Assembly: GCA_029248825.1 (NCBI GenBank)
Contig: JAQWIP010000097.1
Location: forward strand, 1-14,056
Origin: Alphaproteobacteria bacterium
GTDB lineage: Bacteria > Pseudomonadota > Alphaproteobacteria > RS24
Length of the DNA stretch: 14,056 nt
Direction of reading: 5' to 3'
This document shows, in pieces, positions 1 through 6,904 of the stretch (positions are counted from its first letter, which is position 1; each line of letters opens with the position of its first letter). The notes beneath the pieces are model-generated. The model did not search any database, was not told the DNA's origin, and worked only from the letters and a program-made list of their open reading frames with translations. A program made the position numbers and the translations under genes.

Positions 1-516
1 CACCAGATGTGCCAAGGCCATAAGTGTTAGACTGGAGGTTAGCCCGTCGATGCCATCGCTCATGTTGAGCGCATTGATTAAGCCCACAATGGCGATGAGC
101 GTGAACGGAAAACCCCAAAGGCCGAGCCGTAATTCGCTACCGCCTGGTAAACTGCCCAGCGACGTGATGTGAATGTCGCCAGCCAACATGAGGATGAGGG
201 CGGCGCCGACTTGGCCGAGTAACTTATAAGTGGGTTTTAAATCATAGCGGTCGTCATAAAGACCCAAGAACAATAGCAGAGCCATGGCACTTATCAGCGC
301 GCCATTAAGCGCAGATAGATAGGCACAGACGGCGAGGAAACTTATGAAAATAACCACGCCGCCGATCAGGGGAATATCTCCCGCATGGGTTTTGCGCCCA
401 CCCGGCTTGTCGACCAAGCCAATGCGCCGCGCGACGGGCACCAAGATAAAGCTCATGATGATGCTGATGGCAAAAGTGGCGAGCGCCAAATTGGCGTGGA
501 AAGAGGTGAAATTCAT
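1..516 (-). CDS. WecA/MraY-family polyprenyl-phosphate sugar-1-phosphate transferase (3' end missing)
   Basis: Integral membrane enzyme expected to transfer a HexNAc-1-phosphate from a UDP-sugar to undecaprenyl phosphate, the first committed step of lipid-linked glycan synthesis. I translated 172 residues from an ATG at 516; the frame stays open to the window edge, so roughly the C-terminal half (family about 330-370 aa) is missing. Visible signatures are the GLVDKPGGRKTHAGDIPLIG segment (residues 33-52), the Asp pair D88-D89 in GLYDDRYDL, and NALNMSDGIDGL (residues 148-159) with D154 and D157. These match the Mg-binding and catalytic aspartates of WecA (DDRFD and NMVDGIDGL). Hydrophobic segments lie around residues 9-29, 52-70, 74-88, 102-113 and 134-150. 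It starts 4 nt after the ligase stop, so it is last in the gmd-fcl operon. The family is clear; the sugar (GlcNAc, GalNAc or a deoxy-HexNAc) cannot be told. Confidence 0.9.
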   Translation of the reverse strand, partial: MNFTSFHANLALATFAISIIMSFILVPVARRIGLVDKPGGRKTHAGDIPLIGGVVIFISFLAVCAYLSALNGALISAMALLLFLGLYDDRYDLKPTYKLLGQVGAALILMLAGDIHITSLGSLPGGSELRLGLWGFPFTLIAIVGLINALNMSDGIDGLTSSLTLMALAHLV

Positions 517-520
517 AAAG

Positions 521-1744
521 CTATTCCGCCGCGTCGTCAGGCAGCAACATAGTCGCACAAAGCCCGCAAATCAGCAGGCTGGCCATCAGCCAAGCTTGCC
601 AAAAATTATAACTAAACATCAGCGTACCCATAGCGGCAGCCCAAGCTCCGGTTTGCCAAATTTCATTTTCCGATTGCTTTCTAGGGAGCCATTTACCCAG
701 CGCCAGCAAAGTTAAAAAACCGCCGACAATGCCAAGTTCAAACAATATTTGGAGAAATAGATTATGTGCATGGGAAGCCACACGTTGGTTTTCCAATGCT
801 GTTGCGCAAAAGCTATAGACTCGCGGCATTTGTTCGCATGGTTTGGTGTAAGTTTCCAAATTTTCGGGATTAAAATGACGACTTGATTGTAAGCCCCGCC
901 CATAGGTAGCCGTCGATAAAAACTCTTTCGAATAGACATAATAGATCCACGAGCGGATATTTGGGGCGGCGGTGTGTTGAATGGCTTGGGGTAAATAAGT
1001 GTCGCTCCATTTTTGTTCGAATGCGCGAATGCTAAATGGAGCAATAAGGAGCAGGGAAAGGGCAAAGCTGGCCAATATCAAGCGCCGTGTGATGGCTACC
1101 GATAGGCGCGCCATGGCGATGGCCAATAATCCAAACGTCATCGCCAGAGCCGCCGATTGGCTTTCTGAATAAAATGCCACCGTCGTCGTCACGGCCAAAA
1201 GCGCGTAAGCTGCGCGCGGGCGGGTCTTTACCAGGGAGCCTGCATAAATGAACACAAGAACCGCCACAATCGTCAGCGATCGATTGACTTGGCGGGTGAG
1301 CTCAAGCACTGAACTCACCGCCTCGCCTAGGGTAGGCGCATATAGATGCCACGGGCCGAGCAGCAGCGATAAGCCAAGGCCGAGGCCGATGGAAATAGAA
1401 ATGCGCCGGCGCCATATGGCTTTCTCATCGTCGCTCAATTGCGCAAAGAGAAGGAATAGACTGGTGGCGAGAAAGATACTGTGGAGAAGCTGTACCAATT
1501 TATTGCCAGCGTCGTCATGCACGCTCCAAATGGCGGATAGGCTAACCCAAGCGAGGAGGGCGAGCGAGGCGCCATGTTGTTTTGCTTGGGAGAGTCGCAG
1601 CCACTTACCTTGCGAAACAAGCGCTACCGTGGACAAAAGTCCAGCCAAGGCGAGCAATGCAGAAAATCCTTTAATGGCCAAGGCTAAAATAGGCCCGATG
1701 AGGATAAGCAAGACGAAGCTCGCTGTCGTAAATTTTTGGGCCAC
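521..1744 (-). CDS. O-antigen ligase/polymerase-like membrane protein (Wzy_C family)
   Basis: Polytopic inner-membrane protein of about 407 residues, probably joining lipid-linked glycan to its acceptor (lipid A core or another surface molecule) or polymerising repeat units on the periplasmic face. The hydrophobic pattern suggests 10-12 membrane segments. A long periplasmic loop (about residues 240-330) ends in SHAHNLFLQILFELGIVGG, the His-x-Asn/Glu-Leu-Gly signature of the O-antigen ligase family, preceded by NIRSWIYYVYSKE with the usual loop Arg. I chose the GTG at 1744 because AAAGG (1756-1752) lies 7 nt upstream; a TTG at 1762 would add six residues but has no well-spaced ribosome site. 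It sits between the GT4 gene (63-nt gap) and the sugar-phosphate transferase (4-nt gap). Sequence alone does not separate WaaL-type ligases from Wzy polymerases. Confidence 0.85.
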   Translation of the reverse strand: MAQKFTTASFVLLILIGPILALAIKGFSALLALAGLLSTVALVSQGKWLRLSQAKQHGASLALLAWVSLSAIWSVHDDAGNKLVQLLHSIFLATSLFLLFAQLSDDEKAIWRRRISISIGLGLGLSLLLGPWHLYAPTLGEAVSSVLELTRQVNRSLTIVAVLVFIYAGSLVKTRPRAAYALLAVTTTVAFYSESQSAALAMTFGLLAIAMARLSVAITRRLILASFALSLLLIAPFSIRAFEQKWSDTYLPQAIQHTAAPNIRSWIYYVYSKEFLSTATYGRGLQSSRHFNPENLETYTKPCEQMPRVYSFCATALENQRVASHAHNLFLQILFELGIVGGFLTLLALGKWLPRKQSENEIWQTGAWAAAMGTLMFSYNFWQAWLMASLLICGLCATMLLPDDAAE

Positions 1745-1807
1745 AAATAAACCTTTCGACAATCCCGTGGTTATAGCTAATTGGGCGAGCAGATTAAGGG
1801 TAAAGTT

Positions 1808-2887
1808 TTAGCGCCTTAAAAACCCAAGAAAATGAGAGAAAGCCATAGCGCCGTTCAATCGTTGAGCATAATCAAGGCGCGCTGCCTCGCCCAAGATTTC
1901 GCGCAATTTTGCGTCGCTCAAGGCTTGCTGTAAGGCGGCGTCTAGCTCGGCTGTGTTGAGCGTATCGACGCACCAGCCAGTTTCGCCATCGCGCACGGCC
2001 TCCGGCGCGCCGCCAGCCGTGCCAGCGATGGAGGCAACCCCAAAGCGAGCCGCTTCTGCGTAACTTATGCCAAAACCTTCAAGGCTTTTCCCGTCCTGAA
2101 AAGAGGGCATGAGAAAGACATCGGCTTTTGCCAGCAAAGCCTGTTTTTGCGCCTCTTCAACGCGCCCGCATAAAGTGACTTTATCTTGCAAGCCCAGCGA
2201 GGGGATGGCTGCCGCCAAAACATCGGCTTGTGGGCCGCTGCCCCCAATGCGCCAGCGCCAATTGGGCAGAGCGGCGTCAAGGCGCGCGAGAGCTTGCAGG
2301 CTTGGAAGCAAACCTTTGCGAGCTTCCAAACGGCATATGCTGAGCAGCTCAATCGGCGTTTTTGCAGCGCGGGCGTTTTGTGCCACGCGCTCTGCCGCTC
2401 CATCGGGTAGCATATAGGTCGGGGGGATGACGATGGTTTTGGCGTGGTCTACCTGCCAGCCGCTCTCGACCAAATTCAAGGTGAAAGCAGAGCTGGCGAC
2501 AATGTGGCTGGCGCGGTTTAACGCTTTTTGCACGCGTCTGGCGCGACGCCCCGATTTTAAATATTCCTGTCCATGCGCCAATACCGCCAATGTGCCTTTG
2601 TGCGACGGCACGGCGGCGACTGATTTCCAACTATCACAAATGACGACATCGTCGGTTTTCAAACGCCTTGCTAACCAGCGTCGCTTGCTCATCGCCCGAA
2701 ACGGTTTGGCACGTTTGGTTTGGTGAAGCTGATAGGGCGTGTCGGCGATATAGGGTTTGTCGGGCAGAACAATAACGTCTTGCGTGTCAGCCAGATGCCG
2801 AGCAAATTTTTCGGCTAGGCTTTTCATCACGCCTTCCATCCCTCCCATTTGGGGCGGGAATGTTTGCGTCACAATGAAAACCGTCAT
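1808..2887 (-). CDS. GT4-family glycosyltransferase (group 1)
   Basis: Predicted GT-B-fold retaining glycosyltransferase of 359 residues that adds a sugar, plausibly from GDP-fucose or GDP-mannose, to the growing lipid-linked glycan at the cytoplasmic membrane face. The N-terminal acceptor domain begins TFPPQMGGMEGVM (residues 9-21), the glycine-rich start typical of GT4. The C-terminal domain has SICRLEARKG (183-192) with the donor-phosphate-binding pair R186/K191, GSGP (216-219), and the EX7E pair E270/E278 in LEGFGISYAEAARFG. It starts at the ATG at 2887, whose ATGA overlaps the fcl stop by 4 nt, which indicates translational coupling. The frame stays open upstream to 2956, but that extension lies inside fcl and lacks the family N-terminus. 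Family assignment is strong; donor and acceptor are unknown. Confidence 0.9.
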   Translation of the reverse strand: MTVFIVTQTFPPQMGGMEGVMKSLAEKFARHLADTQDVIVLPDKPYIADTPYQLHQTKRAKPFRAMSKRRWLARRLKTDDVVICDSWKSVAAVPSHKGTLAVLAHGQEYLKSGRRARRVQKALNRASHIVASSAFTLNLVESGWQVDHAKTIVIPPTYMLPDGAAERVAQNARAAKTPIELLSICRLEARKGLLPSLQALARLDAALPNWRWRIGGSGPQADVLAAAIPSLGLQDKVTLCGRVEEAQKQALLAKADVFLMPSFQDGKSLEGFGISYAEAARFGVASIAGTAGGAPEAVRDGETGWCVDTLNTAELDAALQQALSDAKLREILGEAARLDYAQRLNGAMAFSHFLGFLRR

Positions 2888-3816
2888 GCGGCGTTCTCCA
2901 CAAACCATTGATAGGCCGCTGCCAGACCCGTTTCTAGGTCGAGTTGGTGGCGCCATCCCAGATTGTTTATTTTGGATACATCCAGCAATTTGCGCGGCGT
3001 GCCGTCGGGTTTGCTGGCGTCAAAAGACAAAATGCCTTCAAAGCCTAAGGTTTTGGTTATCGTTTCGGCCAATTGGCGGATGGTGACATCTTCGCCGGTG
3101 CCGAGATTGACGTGGCTCATGTCAGAATAATGTTTCAGCAAAAAGACAATGCCCGCTGCACAATCTTCGACGTGTAAGAACTCGCGCATGACTTTACCAG
3201 ATCCCCAGACTTCCATCGTCGCCTCGCCCGCCAATTTGGCTTCATGGCATTTGCGCATCAGCGCCGGGATGACGTGACTCGATTGCAAATCGAAATTATC
3301 GTGGGGGCCATAAAGATTGGTTGGTATGGCCGAAATAAAATCGACGCCATGTTGCTTGCGATAGGCTTGGCATATTTTAATGCCCGCAATCTTGGCGATG
3401 GCATACCATTCATTGGTCGGCTCTAGGGCGCCCGTCAGCAAGGCTTCTTCTGCTATCGGTTGCGGCGCCAGCTTGGGGTAAATACAGCTGCTGCCCAAAA
3501 ACAGAAGCTTCTCGACGCCAATGTCAAGGCTTGCGCGGATGAGATTGGCTTCAATCATTAAATTGTCATAAATGAAATCCGCCGGATAAGTGTCATTGGC
3601 CAAAATACCGCCCACACGCGCGGCGCAAACCACCACGGCATCCGGCTTTTGATGGGCCATCCAAGTCTCGACTTCGCTTTGGCGAAGCAGGTCGGCGTCT
3701 TGGCGTTCGGAGGTCAGAACCGTGCAGTTTTCGCCCGCGAGGGCTTTCACGACGGCGCGGCCAACCATGCCATTATGGCCGGCTACATAGACCCTTTTGC
3801 CGGCCAGATTATACAT
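2884..3816 (-). CDS. fcl: GDP-L-fucose synthase
   Basis: Cytosolic NADPH-dependent 3,5-epimerase/4-reductase that turns GDP-4-dehydro-6-deoxy-D-mannose, the Gmd product, into GDP-L-fucose. The 310-residue length is normal for the family. The Rossmann motif GHNGMVG lies at residues 13-19. The catalytic region LGSSCIYP gives S109 and C111, EWYAIAK gives Y138 and K142, and H181 follows in LQSSHVIPALM. These correspond to the S107/C109/Y136/K140/H179 set of the E. coli enzyme, so it should be active. It overlaps the upstream gmd stop by one base (TAATG) and the downstream glycosyltransferase by four, giving a tightly coupled gmd-fcl-GT block. All key residues are present and nothing looks truncated. 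Confidence 0.97.
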   Translation of the reverse strand: MYNLAGKRVYVAGHNGMVGRAVVKALAGENCTVLTSERQDADLLRQSEVETWMAHQKPDAVVVCAARVGGILANDTYPADFIYDNLMIEANLIRASLDIGVEKLLFLGSSCIYPKLAPQPIAEEALLTGALEPTNEWYAIAKIAGIKICQAYRKQHGVDFISAIPTNLYGPHDNFDLQSSHVIPALMRKCHEAKLAGEATMEVWGSGKVMREFLHVEDCAAGIVFLLKHYSDMSHVNLGTGEDVTIRQLAETITKTLGFEGILSFDASKPDGTPRKLLDVSKINNLGWRHQLDLETGLAAAYQWFVENAA

Positions 3817-4889
3817 TAAAAGTCAGCCAATTTGGTTGTGAGTTGGGGCTGTTGGGCGTTGTGAAGCGCCACGGATACCATTTCGGAGACTAAGGCTTCC
3901 AACTCAATTTTGGCTTCCCATCCCAGCACATCTCTAGCTTTTTTCGGGTTGCCGATGAGCAGTTCCACTTCCGTCGGGCGGAAATAGCGTGGGTCAATCT
4001 CGACCAGCGTTTTGCCCGTCTTGGCATCTTTGCCGACTTCCTGGACAGCTTCGCCTTCCCAGACAATCTCGCGATTGACCTCGGCAAAAGCCAGCTCCAC
4101 AAAACGACGAACGGTTTCTGTGCGCCCGGTCGCCAAAACAAAATCATCCCCCTCTTTATGGTTGATGATGGCGTGCATGCCTTCGACATATTCGCGCGCA
4201 TGCCCCCAATCGCGTTTGGCGTCCAAATTACCGAGATATAATTTCTCTTGATGACCCACCTCAATGGCGGCTGCGGCCATGGCAATTTTTTGCGTCACGA
4301 AAGTTTCGCCGCGCATCGGGCTTTCATGGTTGAACAAAATTCCGTTCGAGACATGCATGCCGTAGGCTTCGCGGTAATTGACGCAAATCCAATAAGCGTA
4401 AAGTTTCGCAACCGCATAGGGGCTGCGTGGATAAAACGGCGTGGTCTCGCTTTGCGGCACTTCTTGCACTTTGCCGTAAAGCTCGGATGTCGAGGCCTGA
4501 TAAAACCGCGTTTTATCGACCAAGCCCAAAGTGCGAATGGCCTCCAAAAACCGCAAAGTGCCAAAGGCGTCGGCATTGGCGGTATATTCGGCTGTCTCAA
4601 AGCTCACCTGCACGTGGCTTTGCGCGGCCAGATTGTAAATCTCATCTGGCTCGATAGATTGCACCAAGCGCATGATATTGCTGCTGTCGGTCATATCGCC
4701 GTAATGCAAGTGAAAGTTGGTTTCGCTATCGTGCGGATCGGCATAAATGCCATCGACGCGCTGCGTGTTAAACGAAGAAGCGCGGCGTTTCATGCCATGG
4801 ACTTCATAGCCTTTGCTAAGCAAGAGACGCGCCAAATAGGCGCCATCTTGACCCGTTACGCCAGTAATAAGAGCTTTTTTCTGTCCCAC
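3816..4889 (-). CDS. gmd: GDP-mannose 4,6-dehydratase
   Basis: NADP-dependent short-chain dehydrogenase that converts GDP-D-mannose to GDP-4-dehydro-6-deoxy-D-mannose, the first step to GDP-L-fucose. The protein has 357 residues, close to the usual length. TGVTGQDG (9-16) is the nucleotide-binding loop; KRRASSFNTQRVD (34-46) is the family's NADP/tetramer loop; the active site shows S133-T134-S135-E136 in ASTSELYG and the Y158-x3-K162 pair in RSPYAVAK; FNHESPMRGETFVT follows. It starts at GTG 4889, with GGAG six bases upstream. The gene leads the minus-strand operon and overlaps fcl by one base. A plausible promoter lies at 4931-4959. The canonical T134/E136/Y158/K162 set distinguishes it from the divergent paralogue across the intergenic region. 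Confidence 0.97.
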   Translation of the reverse strand: MGQKKALITGVTGQDGAYLARLLLSKGYEVHGMKRRASSFNTQRVDGIYADPHDSETNFHLHYGDMTDSSNIMRLVQSIEPDEIYNLAAQSHVQVSFETAEYTANADAFGTLRFLEAIRTLGLVDKTRFYQASTSELYGKVQEVPQSETTPFYPRSPYAVAKLYAYWICVNYREAYGMHVSNGILFNHESPMRGETFVTQKIAMAAAAIEVGHQEKLYLGNLDAKRDWGHAREYVEGMHAIINHKEGDDFVLATGRTETVRRFVELAFAEVNREIVWEGEAVQEVGKDAKTGKTLVEIDPRYFRPTEVELLIGNPKKARDVLGWEAKIELEALVSEMVSVALHNAQQPQLTTKLADF

Positions 4890-4930
4890 GACAATCTCCG
4901 CAATTTACAAAACTTGGCTGATTTCTTTTC

Positions 4931-4959
4931 TTCGTATCGCGTTCGCGCGGGTTTGTCCA
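4931..4959 (-). promoter_or_regulatory. Putative sigma-70-type promoter of the gmd operon
   Basis: On the minus strand, TGGACA (4959-4954) and TACGAA (4936-4931) are separated by exactly 17 bases, with a leader of about 35 nt before the gmd GTG at 4889. The -35 matches TTGACA at five of six positions; the -10 is weak (three of six). Position and spacing are right, but this is by eye only. Confidence 0.35.
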
Positions 4960-4978
4960 TTGCTGGCTTGCGCCCGCA

Positions 4979-5007
4979 GCTCCGCCTAAGCCCCCCCGCT
5001 CCGCCTA
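4979..5007. repeat. 10-bp direct repeat flanking a C7 tract
   Basis: GCTCCGCCTA occurs at 4979-4988 and again at 4998-5007, 19 bases apart, with a run of seven C (4991-4997) between them. It lies in the divergent control region between gmd and the second gmd-like gene. It could be a pair of protein-binding half sites on one face of the helix or chance in a C-rich stretch. Confidence 0.35.
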
Positions 5008-5017
5008 TGCAATGGCG

Positions 5018-5046
5018 TTGCCCCGCCTGCTCAATGCCGTTACAAG
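5018..5046 (+). promoter_or_regulatory. Possible promoter for the second gmd-like gene
   Basis: TTGCCC (5018-5023) and TACAAG (5041-5046) are 17 bases apart on the plus strand, each matching the sigma-70 consensus at about four of six positions. Transcription would start near 5053, leaving a leader of about 40 nt before the GTG at 5096. Some promoter is needed here because the gene is divergent from gmd; this is the best candidate I can see, but weak. Confidence 0.25.
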
Positions 5047-5095
5047 GGGAAGCAGATTAATGAGTTTGTAGACGATACGCATCCATGAGGAACTT

Positions 5096-6133
5096 GTGAG
5101 CCAAAAAACAGCCTTGATAACCGGAATAACCGGTCAAGATGGCGCCTACCTTGCCCGATCTTTGGTCGATAAAGGCTATCGCGTGGTCGGGGCCGTGCGG
5201 CGTAGCTCGACCCTCAACTTGCCGCGATTGGTGTCGCTGGAGGTGGCGCAAGAGGTTGAGCTGAAAACCCTAGATATGCAAGATTTCACCTCCATTGTGC
5301 GCCTTATCGAAGAGGTGGAACCCAATGAGATTTATAATCTCGGCGGGCAAAGTTCCGTGCAAGCCAGTTTCCAACAACCGCTTTATACCGGCGAAACCTC
5401 GGGCTTGGGCCCCTTGCGCTTGATGGAGGCGGTGAAATTAGTCTTGCCAGAGGCGCGCCTGTTTGAGGCCTCCAGCAGTGAGATTTTTGGCCTCAAAGCC
5501 AAAGGCAGCGCGAACGAGACCCAGGGTTTTTACCCGCGCTCGCCCTATGGTGTGGCCAAATTATTTGCCTATTGGGCGGTGGTGAATTATCGCGAAGCCT
5601 ATGGATTGCATGCCTCTAACGGGATTATGTTCAACCATGAAAGCCCCTTGCGCGGCATGGAATTTGTCACCCGCAAGATTACCGCGACCTTGGCGCAAAT
5701 CGCGTGTGGCTGCCAACAAACCCTCCTGTTGGGCAATCTCGACAATGCGCGGGATTGGGGCTTTGCGGGAGATTATGTCGAAGCCATGTGGGCGATGTTG
5801 CAACAAGATGAGGGCGATAATTACGTTGTCGCGACAGGGCAAACTCATACGGTAAAGCAATTTGTCGAATTGGCTGCCAAAGCGGTTGGCTTGGATATCG
5901 AATTTGAAGGCGAGGGGTTAGAGGCCAAAGGCATGGATCGCAAGACAGGTCGGCAAATGATTGGCGTCAGTCAAAATTTCTACCGCCCCAGCGAACCCGA
6001 CCCAATGGTGGGCGATGCCAGCAAGGCGCGAGAAAAATTGAATTGGAAACCCAGCGTGAATTTTGAAGCGCTAGTTAGGATGATGGCGCAAAGCGATTTG
6101 AAACGTGCGCGCGAAGAACAGGTTTGGTACTAA
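5096..6133 (+). CDS. Divergent GDP-mannose 4,6-dehydratase paralogue (NAD(P)-dependent sugar-nucleotide dehydratase)
   Basis: Extended SDR enzyme of 345 residues, clearly of the Gmd family, predicted to form a GDP-4-dehydro-6-deoxyhexose. TGITGQDG (9-16), VRRSSTLNLPRL (34-45), YPRSPYGVAK (146-155, Y151/K155) and FNHESPLRGMEFVT align with gmd on the other strand. Two differences stand out: the catalytic Thr is replaced, the site reading S126-S127-S128-E129 (ASSSEIFG), and the loop after the RRSS segment is shorter, lacking the canonical FNTQR. The start is GTG at 5096 with GAGG 5 nt upstream. It is coupled by TAATG to the phosphatidylcholine synthase gene. It could supply a different GDP-deoxyhexose (rhamnose or perosamine precursor) or act on another GDP-hexose. 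Family certain, substrate not. Confidence 0.88.
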   Translation: MSQKTALITGITGQDGAYLARSLVDKGYRVVGAVRRSSTLNLPRLVSLEVAQEVELKTLDMQDFTSIVRLIEEVEPNEIYNLGGQSSVQASFQQPLYTGETSGLGPLRLMEAVKLVLPEARLFEASSSEIFGLKAKGSANETQGFYPRSPYGVAKLFAYWAVVNYREAYGLHASNGIMFNHESPLRGMEFVTRKITATLAQIACGCQQTLLLGNLDNARDWGFAGDYVEAMWAMLQQDEGDNYVVATGQTHTVKQFVELAAKAVGLDIEFEGEGLEAKGMDRKTGRQMIGVSQNFYRPSEPDPMVGDASKAREKLNWKPSVNFEALVRMMAQSDLKRAREEQVWY

Positions 6134-6879
6134 TGACAAAAACATCTCAAAAGATAAAATCTTCCCGCCAGCAAAAAACCGCAGCTGGCCTCGTGCATGT
6201 ATTCACCGCCTCGGGTCTCATTCCGGTGATGTTCTCGGTCGATGCCATTTGGCAGGGCGAGGCTTATTTGGCTTTGCTTTGGCTGGCCGTAGCGATGATT
6301 GTCGACGGCTTGGATGGGCCCTTGGCGCGCGGCATGGAAGTGTCGAAACATTTGCCGCAAATCGATGGCGCCATTCTCGACCATGTTATCGACTATGTGT
6401 CTTATTGTTTTATTCCTGCGCTTATCGTCTATCGGTTTGAGCTAGTGCCAGAGGGCTGGGCTATCCCTGCCACGTCTGTATTGCTGATGTCGTCGCTTTA
6501 CACATTTGCCAATCGCGAGCTGAAGACGGCCGAGAATGATTTTCGCGGGTTTCCCGCGCTGTGGAATATTGTCGTCTTTTATATGGTGATGTTTCAAACC
6601 AGTGCCATGGTTAATCTTTGGCTCATCGGGGTTTTATCCGTCCTGGTGTTTGCGCCCATTTTAGTGGCACATCCCATTCGGGTGGTTTCTTTGCGCCGCC
6701 TCACCATTCCGGCTTTGATTGTCTGGACGGGTTTGGTGGGCGTGCATTTATGGCATGGCCATCAAGGCGGTTTGGCAGCGCAATTGCCAATAGGGGTTCG
6801 GGTTTTATTTTGGAGCCTATCGTTCTATTTTGTTTTTCTAAGCGCCTGGCGTTCGTTTAAGCTAGCCGGACACAAGTAA
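6133..6879 (+). CDS. pcs: Phosphatidylcholine synthase (CDP-alcohol phosphatidyltransferase family)
   Basis: Inner-membrane enzyme expected to condense CDP-diacylglycerol with choline to give phosphatidylcholine and CMP, a route known mainly from alphaproteobacteria and some host-associated bacteria. The protein is 248 residues. The CDP-alcohol motif reads D58-GL-D61-G62-PL-A65-R66, then twelve residues, then G79-AIL-D83-HVI-D87. The twelve-residue spacer and the LPQxDGxxLDHVIDY context are characteristic of Pcs rather than PgsA or PssA. About seven to eight hydrophobic segments follow, and FANRELKTAENDFRGFPALW is a further Pcs-like stretch. The ATG at 6133 overlaps the preceding stop (TAATG); a TTG at 6124 would add three residues and is less likely. 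No phospholipid methyltransferase is nearby, so choline must come from elsewhere. Confidence 0.9.
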   Translation: MTKTSQKIKSSRQQKTAAGLVHVFTASGLIPVMFSVDAIWQGEAYLALLWLAVAMIVDGLDGPLARGMEVSKHLPQIDGAILDHVIDYVSYCFIPALIVYRFELVPEGWAIPATSVLLMSSLYTFANRELKTAENDFRGFPALWNIVVFYMVMFQTSAMVNLWLIGVLSVLVFAPILVAHPIRVVSLRRLTIPALIVWTGLVGVHLWHGHQGGLAAQLPIGVRVLFWSLSFYFVFLSAWRSFKLAGHK

Positions 6880-6904
6880 GAATAAACAACGAATTGGAAC
6901 GCTC

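Noticed and set aside
344..715. 123-codon plus-strand frame over the WecA/ligase junction
   Set aside because: It spans two real minus-strand genes in the wrong frame and has no family features.
1248..1811. 187-codon plus-strand frame opposite the ligase-like gene
   Set aside because: Arg/Ser-rich translation with no domain, antisense to a membrane protein with a clear family motif; a shadow frame.
2888..2956. N-terminal extension of the GT4 glycosyltransferase
   Set aside because: It would lie inside fcl; the ATG at 2887 gives the ATGA overlap and the expected family N-terminus.
4248..5060. 270-codon open frame on the plus strand opposite gmd
   Set aside because: It lies almost wholly antisense to an intact gmd with all catalytic residues, has no good ribosome site and shows no recognisable domain; it reflects codon bias of the real gene.
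5096..6133. Second dehydratase as a pseudogene or inactive copy
   Set aside because: The frame is full length, with the nucleotide loop, Glu, Tyr and Lys all kept; Ser for Thr in the active site is conservative.
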